This document shows, in pieces, positions 12,350 through 22,896 of a stretch of 64,000 nt of DNA (positions are counted from its first letter, which is position 1; the number at the start of each line of letters is the position of its first letter). The notes beneath the pieces were generated by a model. It was not told the DNA's origin and ran no database searches. It saw only the letters and a list, made by a program, of their open reading frames with translations. Both the position numbers and the translations under genes were made by a program. The DNA is from Dryas octopetala (lineage: Eukaryota > Streptophyta > Magnoliopsida > Rosales > Rosaceae): assembly GCA_963921425.1 (NCBI GenBank), contig OY992832.1, positions 3,472,001 to 3,536,000 of the forward strand, written 5' to 3'.

Positions 12350-13939
12350 TATTACTAGCCTCTCCACCAGTCTCCACAAGCGAGTGTGAAACAACTCCTT
12401 GTATTGTGCAAATATAAAGAGTTATTTTTTGTAGTGTGTAAATACTGATATTTATTCTCAAATCACAAATACAAATAAACTTAGTTGTTCAACTCAAATA
12501 AAAGACCCAAAAAAAAAATTGAATATATGAAATTAAGGATAAATTAATTAAGGAAAGAGAAGAGGCAAATTAATTATCATGGACAGGAAAGTAATTTGGG
12601 AAATTGATAACTGACAATTGGATTTAAGTCATAACGATCTCAGTCATTCGAACCCGGAGATAAATTTTAAGATTTAAAAACTGTTCTATTTTATTATATA
12701 AATTTTGTATCTAATAGATATTCATTTCTAATTTTATCAGTCAAGTTTAAAAGTGTGTGGATCAAAAATAGAGTTTTTCAATTTCAATCTAAAAACTTTT
12801 AGAAGATAGTTTTCATTCCAATTTGAATTCCGAAAATTAGGAATTTCATCACTCATTATAATTCGGAATTTTCAAATTTTTTTTAAATATTTAGATAATA
12901 ATTCAGCATATATAATTGTTTGGATAACAATTAAATAACATAAATGGGAACTGGATTTTTAACAATAAAAATTAACAAATAACAAAGGAAAAGAAACAAA
13001 CAGAAGTACAAAACAACAATAACTTAATTCATAAAAATAAAATAAAAAAGTATATCCGAATTTTGACTAATGAACACCAGGATTTTGCCTTAGAAAAAAG
13101 CACGCAATAACACTTTAAACAAATTACCATATCACATAATAAAGATTAACCCAATAACATACATTTTGAAAGAAATAAAAAAAAAACCATTAAAAACCTC
13201 AAATCGCACAGCAAGTAGCAAACTCTTCAATGGAGAGCAAATTTGTAAAAGGAATGTTATATGTGACTTAAAATGAGAGACAAGTGAGGAACAATTCATT
13301 TCTTGAATTTAATGTGCATAACTGATAAAATTAATTAATATTAAAATGAATCTAGCCCTTAGATACATTGTTTCTTTTCGCGTCTTTTTTTTTTCCCTCT
13401 CAATATCTTTTTATTTTTATTTAAGAAAAATTAAAATTTAGTCATTCTAACATTTTTTATTTAAAAAAAAATCTTAAGACTTATTTTTTTCAAATAAAAC
13501 CTTTTGACTATTGCCTTGTCAAATATATGGCTTGAGAAAAAAATAAAAATGTATTGTCAAACACTTAAAAATAGCCGCTGAACGCTCGACGCCTAATATG
13601 TGTGAAAAAAATAAAAATTAATAAACAAATATTATATAACATAAAATAGTTACAATATTATTAAATTTTAATTAAAATTTTAAAAGTCATAAAAATATAA
13701 AATTAAATAAAACTCTACCTTTTATTTATCCTTTCTCTCTCCCTCCCTCCTTATCTCCCTCTACTCTAATCAGTGGCAAGAAGCAAGTGACTTTACCCGC
13801 ATAAGCTAGGATTTGTCTTCACTAAACAAACAATTCAAATTAAGTAACAGAATCATAATGATTGCATTGAAAGTTTAAAGACCAATTAAAATGAAGTCGT
13901 GGTCAAAGATCGGTCAAAATATCCTTGGTGTAATTTTTT
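12350..13939. other. AT-rich intergenic DNA, no gene seen
   Basis: Long A/T-dominated sequence with no ORF resembling a protein, no tRNA and no clear transposon ends up to the MITE at 13940. Confidence 0.6.
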
Positions 13940-14306
13940 GAGTTAATTACACTTATACTCCTTAAAGTTTATTATTTTTTCATATACACCCCTAAGGTTT
14001 TAAAAATTACACATACACTCTTGAAGTTTTAAAACTATTGCATATAACCCCCTACAAGAGAAAAAAAAAATTAAAAAAAAAAATATTTGTATTGAGGTTG
14101 GACCTTACACCTTGAGTAATCTAGCTTATTAGGCCATTTAACCCCGTAGCATGCTATTTTGCATAATTTCTCATAATTTTTTGTCTCACTATAGGGTCAT
14201 ATGCAATAGTTTTGAAACTTCAGGGGATGTATGTATAATTGTTGAAACCCCAAGGAGTGTATGTAAAAAGACGATAAATCTCAGGGGGTATAAGTGTAAT
14301 TAACTC
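13940..14306. mobile_element. Mutator-like MITE, copy 1
   Basis: Inverted termini start gagttaattacacttata and end taagtgtaattaactc. Subterminal repeats inside read ccctaaggttt or ttcaggggatgtatg. It is flanked by gtaatttttt on the left and gtaattttct on the right, a 10-bp duplication with one mismatch. A second copy lies at 54244-54613 with the same inner sequence (gaggttggaccttacacctt). A 9-10 bp duplication points to Mutator-type mobilisation. No coding capacity. Confidence 0.8.
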
Positions 14307-14818
14307 GTAATTTTCTTGAGAGAAAAACTTCAGAAGAAACAAATTAGTTTAACAACTAATATATATATAAACATGCTAGTTCACATAGTTAGCCATGGAT
14401 TGAGTAGAACTTTACTATATATTTAGGCTGGAACAACCAAAATAAATGAATTTGAACTAGTCCAGCGATTAAATAAGAGTCTAAGAGTTAAATATTCATA
14501 AAAACCTCAACATATAAAGTAAAAGAATTTGAAAGCTCAATAATATGCTAAATTGTTAACAAATAACAATGCCTAGCTAGAAGATGTTAAGTAGAAGAGG
14601 GTTTAAAGACCAAAATATGGTAAATTATTATAATTTTTCCTTGGGCTATAAGCCTATAAGTAGAATAGGGTTTGCCTAACTTTCCCTACAAAAGACATAA
14701 CCCTACTTTATACATAGAAGCCTTTGAGCCCACAACTTCATCACTCATCACGTGTCGTTTTCGTCATTCAACCTTTGCACTCATCTCACTCTCTAGTCTC
14801 AGCTGGGTCTCTGTCACA

Positions 14819-15205
14819 ATGTCCGGCGTCTGGATATTCGACAAAAACGGCGTCGCTCGGCTGATCACCAACCCGACCCGGGAATCCTTCGAGCAAAAAG
14901 AACCGCCCTACCCGGGCACAGCCACTGCGCCCGGTGCTCGACCCAGAGTCCTTGTCTACCTCCCAGCGAACCAAGTGATCCGCTCCTACGCCGAACTCGA
15001 GCAGCGACTCAGTGAACTCGGGTGGACTCGGTACCCCAACTCACGGCGACCCGACCTGATTCAATTCCACCGCTCCGAGAACTCGGCCCACCTCATCTCC
15101 CTCCCTACCAACTTTGCACACTTGAAGCCGTTTCACATGTACGACATCGTCGTCAAGAATCGCTCCTTCTTTGCAGTTCGTGACCCTGCAGCTGCGGCGT
15201 TATAG
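14819..15205 (+). CDS. FPF1-like protein (flowering-promoting factor 1 family)
   Basis: Intronless, 128 aa. It begins MSGVWIFDKNGVARLITNP, the hallmark start of the FPF1 family, and contains RVLVYLPANQVI, SYAELEQRLSELGW, the FHR and HLISLP block and MYDIVVKNRSFFAVRD near the end. Family members are small soluble plant proteins that promote flowering and affect gibberellin response and root growth when over-expressed; their biochemistry is not well settled. I chose the ATG at 14819 over the upstream in-frame ATG at 14672 because the family N-terminus starts there. The insertion rich in P, G and A at about residues 28-41, and a short PAAAAL tail, make it slightly longer than the roughly 110-aa Arabidopsis member. 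The coding region is GC-rich against an AT-rich surround. Confidence 0.95.
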   Translation: MSGVWIFDKNGVARLITNPTRESFEQKEPPYPGTATAPGARPRVLVYLPANQVIRSYAELEQRLSELGWTRYPNSRRPDLIQFHRSENSAHLISLPTNFAHLKPFHMYDIVVKNRSFFAVRDPAAAAL

Positions 15206-15838
15206 TTGAGATTTTTATAGTGCTCTTCATCATCGTCAACACGTTTCCTTCATCCATGTAAAAATGCCACGACCCATCATATGTGTGTTAACGACTCAGC
15301 TATTCAACAGTGAAGTAAATTTTCTTTTTCTTTTTGAAAAAAGAAAAGAAATTTAAATATTTGGGGTTTCTCGATCGGATTAATTGGGTAGTCAAAATCC
15401 CAAAATATATGTGGTTGATATGTACTACCAATTTATCATGCATGTGAAATAATTTTCCTTGATAAATTATCAAATTGTCATGTACTACCAATTTAACATG
15501 TTTATATTATGAAATTGTCGATTTAGACTATATATTATTTTATATTAATAGTATTATAACATTTGATATTTGATAAGAAAATATTAACTTGCAATGTATT
15601 TGATATGCATTATATTGATGAATATTTTTGTGTTTTTGCTGAGTTTTTTTTTTTTTTTTTCATTTGTCAGTTGGTGCATAATATGTATATATATATGCTT
15701 TTTATTAATGTGTGGTTTCCTTTTATCTTGAATAAGCATAAGGTTAAGGCTTATGGGGTTTAACCATTTTGATACGGATTTTGTTTGAACTTTGAAGTGC
15801 ATGCATGTATAAGTGCTTGGGTAACACTTGATCCATTG
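15206..15838. other. 3' flank of the FPF1-like gene; AT-rich, no gene seen
   Basis: Contains a short direct repeat (catgtactaccaatttatcatg near 15419 and a similar word near 15479) and a T run at 15644-15660. No coding signal. Confidence 0.5.
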
Positions 15839-17020
15839 TCATAGGTAGGGTGTCATAAGTGGGGTTGGGGTTGGGGTTGGGTTCGGTAACCTAACCGATA
15901 CCCACAAACCATCACCGACGGACATTAGTCAGTTTGGGCAAATTCCAAATCGATTTCGACACTGTCGAAGGCGGTAAACTGACAGTTGATTAGTTCAGAT
16001 CGGTGAGAGCCTTGACGGACATTGATATTGGCCACTTTTTGGCCTAATTTTTAAGGGCTGCATTCAAATTCTCACTATTTGGCATTGGCAAGGTTGTAAA
16101 AATTGGCAACCATACATTATTTTATGATATTTGAATTTAAACCTAATTACAATTAAAAATTGTTAACTACTTAATTTTAAACCTAATTAAAACTATGCAT
16201 TATTCAAATCCTTAACTACTTAACTTTAACCTGATTACAATTACAACTCAAATTGAAAAAATAAGACCATTATAAGACCATTAGTTTACAACCTTAACTT
16301 TAAACCAATTATATAAGAATACTGAATACATAATAAGACCATTCCCAGCAAAGTAAGTAGCCTTCAAAGTGAGCAGCAGGCTAGCAGCAGCAATGACCAG
16401 CAAGGAGGTACTTCACTTGTGGATAGTTGTGAAGTACATCACTGCAAAAAAATAAAAATTATTAGTTTATCGGCAAGGCAGCAAACAATAACCATGTTCA
16501 AACATAAAGGCAACGAGCTTAAATTATTACTTGATTCAAGTTCGTGAAGTTCTCGTAGAATTAAATTTTCTCATTCATTATAGAAATTAAATTCTTATGC
16601 TTTAAACTAATTATTAGTATACACTAATATATTTACTATTTTGAGAGTTAAAGAAGCTCTAAAAGGATTCACAACCCTCCTATCCAAGTTAAATTCATTT
16701 TCACTAATCACTCTTGAACTTGGGATTGAGAAGAGATTTTTGACAACTTTTGAAAAATCTCTTAAAAACCTCTAATTAAACTGCTACTGCCAAAAATTAT
16801 TTCTATATTTTAAAAATAAATTAAATATATATCGGTTCAATAGTGGTAAACTATTGGTTTAGACTGGTCCAACTGTTATCGCGAACTAGGATGTTGGTTC
16901 GGTAGTCAAACCGACACCGATCTCTTCGGACAACTAGCATTTGAGTATTTGTCGATAAATTGACCGTCGATTTCGATCAGTTTATCGATTTTTCGAGTGA
17001 ACCAACCCAACCATAGTCAC
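15839..17020. mobile_element. Degenerate transposon-like segment with GGTTGG/CCAACC ends
   Basis: The left end has repeated ggggttggggttgggttcgg. The right end has gaaccaacccaaccatag. Between them lie several words built on tcggttcggtagtcaaaccgac and accgatcttcg. This arrangement is common at ends of decayed plant DNA transposons, but I could not find a clean terminal repeat or target duplication. No coding capacity is visible. Confidence 0.35.
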
Positions 17021-17197
17021 AGGTGAGCCCCCAAATTATTCATTCATATAGTGTTAATTGAACCAAGAAAATTAAATACCCACTGGGATTTGTAATTCAT
17101 TATGAAATTTAGAGTCATAATCAAGAAGTTGTAGCTACTTAGGTAAGCTAGCTAGTAGCTACCATATTTCCTTTCTTTTGATTGTTAGCTTGATCAG

Positions 17198-17383
17198 AAG
17201 GCAGAAGTGTCTGAGCTGCAGAGTAAATGCAAAAGGCAGCAAGAGGTGGTAGTTGCATGCTATGTGTTCAAATTGATGAACAGAACCCGTGTTAACTGTA
17301 CTTTGTATACATGCATGTACCAGTACCTTGCTATAAATCAGTGGTCATTATTGCGAGCTGAGCTCCTAAAGTCTAAACCCTAG
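17198..17383 (+). other. Possible orphan exon, 61 codons
   Basis: An open stretch after a plausible 3' splice site (gcttgatcag) reads KAEVSELQSKCKRQQEVVV and continues to a TAG at 17381. The first half looks like real coding sequence (heptad-like, charged). No partner exon was identified, and I do not recognise the family. It may be a gene relic or chance. Confidence 0.2.
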
Positions 17384-19950
17384 CTAGCTTCATAAATGCA
17401 GAGTATGTATGATGATTCCTATCTCCAGCTGTGAAAATTTTTTATAACACCGTCTTATATTTTTTATGTTTATTTCATAGAAATTTTTCTCCCCCCACCA
17501 CTTTGGAGTCTCTTGTGTTTTTTTTTGTAAATTTATGATTGAAATTATTTATTTTTTAAATTTAATTATAAAAATTATTTTTGTAAAAAAATTAACCAAA
17601 TTATAAATTATTTGATTATATAATTGTGTTCAAATAAATCAACAAATTTAGTAATAATTTAATTTATCATTAATTTATTTATAACATTACATGATCAATT
17701 GATTTTTTATTTAATTAATTTTTTTATAAAAATAATCTTTAAATAATTATTTAAAAATAAATAATTTTAATCATAAAATTATATTGTGAAATAAGTTCAA
17801 TAAAAACAAATCCGAGGAAAAGATAGATAGCATATAAGCATTCCTCTTTAATTTGTCTTTCTGTGGTCTGATTTCAATGACTCAGTGGTCAAAAAAAAAT
17901 CAGGTTGGTGCATGTGAATAGAGACTACGAATCTTGGGGTGGTCCCTGTATATAGATATCTTCCTGGAAGCTGGAGAAAAGTACTTGATTTTCGTTTCAG
18001 GGCAGAGAGAACAATTAAGAAGAGCGTGGAATTAAATTGAAAGATTGAAGCAAGTCTAGCAACAGAGCAAGAAGGAGAGGAAAATCATGATGATAGCTAG
18101 CTCTTACGTGATTAGACTACACATGCATAGCTAGCCATTGCTGCATGGTCATGGTCATCATTCATGAAGGTGTCACAGACCAGACTCAGAGTCTGCAAGA
18201 ATGTACGTACATGCAGATCCATTAGCCAGGCCTACTCAGTGTTTAGTCAACATTTTTAATCAATTTGCATCCCGCCCACTCTTAATTGGTTTCTTAATTA
18301 ATAGTTGTGATCGAGTTTATTAAGGATGTTACTAACAAATTAAAGATTAATATATTAGTCGCGAATTAAGTTTGCACTGCTTCAAGCCTTGAAGAGGTAC
18401 CTATATAAACATGGTGATGGGCAGGTACCGTGAAGCTAAGAACCAAATTAAATGATCCCTAATTTAGGATATGCTTTTGATATTGGTTTTGGAATTATTA
18501 TTTAGATTAATTGTGATATATAATTATATACACATAAGATTTTGGAATGCTAGCTTACTGTGTAATTTTGCTTCTAGATGATGTATCAGTGTAGTATACA
18601 TCTAACATTACTCGTCTAAAATTTGCATTATACACCTACACAACAATTTTTTTCCCCTCAGCCAGAGTTTTAGAGTGCCTAATATATTTCAATATATGAA
18701 GGTTTAATAATTTTATCTACCAAAACTCTCTAAGAGTAAGAAAATTTTGGCAGGAGATCTCTAGATAGGACGGAATCCATTTATATATAAAAGTGAGTCT
18801 TTTCAGTTGATATTGTTAATCCACTTATATATAAAGGATATTTTTAGTCTAAATTTATATAAGTATTTTATGAACAGAAGACTCAAAACTCATATACGTT
18901 CATTTTAAATGCATACTTTACTTAATTTCTATATTACTACTAGTTGTCATAATAAAAAATGTATATATTACTACTAGTTGTCATAATATATATTAATTTC
19001 TAAATTACTCTATCTTCTCAAAAAAGATTTTAAAAAATTACTAAATGATCTTGAAAGAAGAAAAATTCAAACTCAAAATCATGAATGTGCGAACTCTTAC
19101 CTATTAAAAGTACAAAATTACTGAAAAAATAAAGAACCTCTTCACCGATGAAAGCAAACAATTTGTTTTTGTTTTTTAAATTATTTCATTGACCTAAAGT
19201 TAAGTTATCTTTTTTTATGATTTCATTGACCTAGTCGGTCTTTCAATTTTTTGGTCAAACACGTAGTCCCTCTTAAATTCTTAATGTTCTCGATTTATTG
19301 ACTCCTCTTTTGCGTGTATTTTACTTGCATAAAGATGTGGCTGGAACAAGATTAATAAATACATACACCAGATCTACTATTTTGTATTAAATGGATATAA
19401 GGGCTTCATAATTCCATAGAATAAAATAAATTCTTCCCGATAAATTAAAGGAATAAAAATCACAATAAAAAACATCTTGACCGTACTTAGTCACCACTTG
19501 AAATTCTGTCCGATGGTACATCTTTCTCAGAAAAAAAAAAAATTGTGCCCTAATGACTTTGAAAGGCTGAAATTTGGGTCTATGCTGACTACAAAAATAT
19601 ATAGTGATGAACACCATCATTATCTATCACGATAGATAAGCGAACATATTATACGTGTCATCCATTCACATTCAGGATATCAATAATGCTAACCAAAGTG
19701 ACCAAGAATGAATCCCTAGAATTTATCCTCTGTGCAAAGACAGAACTCCACCCACTCCAATCATCAAGTCTGAAAAGGCGACACCACATGTCAGGTTGTA
19801 TGAAAATTTATTAATTCTCGATGAGCAAAATTGGTTTTCTAATTAGAGTATGTCAACAATATAATATTTGATAAAAATTTCAACGCAAACAAAAATATCC
19901 GTTAAATTTTTTATAAGATTGTTTGTTTAGAAATTTTTGAGTAGGATTGT
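17384..19950. other. AT-rich intergenic DNA, no gene seen
   Basis: No protein-like ORF. There is a short direct duplication of attactactagttgtcataata at about 18943 and 18967, and a promoter-like stretch around 17860-18240 without a following gene. I compared the sequence by eye with several common plant microRNAs (miR156, 159, 164, 166, 172 and others) and saw none. Confidence 0.4.
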
Positions 19951-19954
19951 TTGA

Positions 19955-20460
19955 CCACATGTATAGTATAATTATGGTATGTTACATCATTATAATCATT
20001 ATATGTAGTGTTTATTTTTAAAAATTATAAATTTTACTTGAAATAAACATATAATTAATGTATTATTGAATGTCACACTATAAATGTAGCATAACTGTCC
20101 TATTAAAGAATATCTTGTTAATACACTCAATAAAATCAAAGGGATAAAACGTGTTAAAAAAATATAAATATTATCAATAAATTTAGATATGTCATCTTTT
20201 TAATTAGTTTAGGGTTATGGTATAATCATGGTATGTTATGTCATCATGTATGGTGTTTATTTTTTTAAAATTATATACTTTACTCGAAATAAATATATAG
20301 TGTATCATTAAATATCACACTATACATGTAGCACAACTGCCTTATTGGAGAATATCTCGTCAGTACACTCAATAAATTTTTAAAGAGATGAAACATGTTC
20401 AAAAAATATAAATATTATCAATAAATTTAGATATGTCATCTTTTAAGTAGTTGAGCTATT
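19955..20460. repeat. Tandem direct duplication, unit about 250 bp
   Basis: Two diverged copies, about 19960-20210 and 20215-20455. Both carry tggtatgtta, a tgtttattttt block, atatcacactata (or gtcacactata), cactcaataaa and the shared end tatcaataaatttagatatg. They differ by many substitutions and small gaps, so the event is old. Confidence 0.8.
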
Positions 20461-20519
20461 CTATTCTATTACTCAATATTGTTATGTGACACCAAACAAT
20501 GCACACAAGTTTCATTTCA

Positions 20520-20735
20520 GAATCCTAGTTCAGGGTCTTGGGTTTGGTATTAGAGACTCGGAACAGGGATATTACTCTAGGGTTGGGGCAGGGCCTAGGG
20601 ATGGGTTTGGGTTCATAGCCAGATCCAAATTCGGGGTTTGGGGTTCAAATTTAAGGTCCAAGGTCAGAGTTTGGGGGCCTTGTTTGGTATATGGGGTCCG
20701 AGTACTGGATTTGGGTCATGGGTCATGGGTCATGG
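20520..20735. repeat. Degenerate G-rich minisatellite-like tract
   Basis: Loose repetition of gggtt, gggttc and ggtttggg words ending in three copies of gggtcat. The open frame across it is a by-product of the repetition. It distantly resembles degenerate telomere-like repeats, but no regular TTTAGGG array is present. Confidence 0.45.
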
Positions 20736-20779
20736 TTGTTTCATGTTTTTTTTTTTTTGTCAAAAGTTGTGTCATGTTT
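20735..20779. mobile_element. Micro-insertion with T-run and 14-bp target duplication
   Basis: gttgtttcatgttt at 20735-20748 and gttgtgtcatgttt at 20766-20779 (one mismatch) bracket a T run followed by gtcaaaa. The structure is like that of the other micro-insertions in this window. Confidence 0.5.
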
Positions 20780-20799
20780 GTTAAGGTGTTATGACTTAT

Positions 20800-22193
20800 G
20801 AGCCATTTCATATGTAACTTGGTAAATACTAGAAACATTGTTAAGAGAAGAAATCTCAAATTTCAACATTGTTTTGAGGTCCACTCAGTACTACAAAAAG
20901 TAATTGGCAATATTGGACGTTGTCTCTTACCTACTTCACTATTTGACAAAGTGATCTGATTAATTAGTGCGTCACCTACAAGTCTGCATAGTTAAGGAAT
21001 TGCAATCTCAGATTGGTAGGTAATTGGTAGATATCATGGCTTAGTGAAGTGATTAGCTAGTGTGGTTACTTATTGCCATCAATTGGTGTATATATAGCAG
21101 GCTTTCTTAGAAAGAGAAATTATGCATAAAACATGTCATTTCTCTGTCAGCTCTTTAATAACATGTGGAATTGACTCATTGCCATATTGTTGAATGGGTT
21201 TTTGGTATACATACACTGGACTAGTTCAACGTAAGGCTTCTTAGAGAAAATTTAAATAAGTACACCATTTATGAAAGTAATGATAGGCAAAATGGTATTA
21301 TTCATGAAGAAAATTTAGGAACAAGACCATTTGGGAATTTGAAGCAAGCTAAATTATATATGAGTGTAGTAATAAATTATTTTTGCATAAAAGAGATTTA
21401 AGTACTTATATTTTACATAGTATATAATAACTAATAACAAATTTCTTGCACACCTATGCATCTTCAAAAATTGTTACTTGCAAGTTCAACCATCTTGAAA
21501 ATTTTGTCATAGTTAGGCCGAAGAATGACCATGATCTTATCACCTATGGTTGTCACTATCAATCAGGGCCGTCATTACATTATGTAAAATAGATCATATG
21601 TGAACACCATTTTTTTTTTATTTCACTTGATTTAATTTAATAATTTATAAGTGGGATATAATTTTATGTTGGAAGAGACACGATAATAATATTGCACGCC
21701 ATTTTTCAGGTTAATCAATGTGGTCAGTTGCTTGTAAAGTGGGAAAAGACTTAACGTACAGTAGCACATGATAATTGCTGTAAATTATATTTTCATCCTT
21801 GAACAGTTGAACTTGGGAGTTGGGACAACCACAACTACTGATGCATGTGTTTTGTTGTCTCCGGTTATAATTGTTTCTTACGATTTACGAAGCTTTAGTG
21901 TATTTGCTCCTCTAATGATTTGTAATTAACATTTTGTTTGTGAATTCCTCCTCACACAACCTCTGCCCTTCCTCACTGTTAGATCAATTGCAATTTTCAA
22001 GTGTGAATCTGATGCCTTATTCTCCTATAACTTTTTTTTTTTGGCAAAACAAATTTAGAACCTACAAGGCTACAACCACCAACACATCGAACCCCTAATT
22101 GGCTAATTGTAATTTATCTCTCTCTATTACAATTTTCATGTAGAATTACTATGTGTATTTAATATTTAAAAGGAATAATAATAATAAATATAG
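20800..22193. other. Intergenic DNA, no gene seen
   Basis: AT-rich, with no recognisable coding sequence, RNA gene or element ends. Confidence 0.5.
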
Positions 22194-22350
22194 TAATACT
22201 ACACTTATCACATTTTTATACCACAATTTTATACCATCTTATATAGCATTCATATATTGGACGCTACAAATTAAAAAATAAAACATAAAAAAGAAAAAAA
22301 AATACCTTTTCAGTAAAGTAATGACACATCAAGTAAGATACAAATGTAAG
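22194..22350. mobile_element. Decayed MITE related to the one at 43985
   Basis: Shares tatcacatttttatacca, a taccatcttat word, gcattcatatattgga and taaagtaatgacac with the element at 43985-44167. Its right terminus has decayed. Confidence 0.6.
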
Positions 22351-22896
22351 AAAAAAAAGTGTGAAACAACTATTATCATTGTAATACAAATAATATGATT
22401 TGGTGCGCATACGGCATACATTTCTAGAAGACATTGACAGCAGGACAAGTTTGAGGAAAATGAGAGGTGGATAGACTGAGGGGTGACCCAGAAGACAAAG
22501 TAAGTACAGGGAATTCCTCTTATGCCCCCGAACCAACTCCTGGGCCCTCCGATGTACTAAGAAACAAAATCTGCAGTCGCTCGTGAACCACTCTGACCGG
22601 CTCTATAAAACGACAATGGGCCCTCGATGGGCTTCCCAATCAAAAACACAAAAAACAACACAAACCAAACAGAAAATAACCCACCCACTTTCTTGTTCGA
22701 TACTGCTTTTCTCGCAACAAAATCGCCGCCTAATTTTTCCGAATTCATTATTTTAATTTCAATTTTAATATAAAATGAAAAAAGAGATTTCCACGTTGAA
22801 ATTGAAACCAATCTGAGTTCGTCTCTGTGATCCAAGCACCTCAGTTTTGACTCTCTCTTCTCTCTCTCTCTCGACTCTCTGCAATTTTGTGAGCTG

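Noticed and set aside
20486-20794. 102-codon plus-strand ORF
   Set aside because: Runs through a degenerate G-rich repeat and into a T-run insertion. No protein-like pattern.
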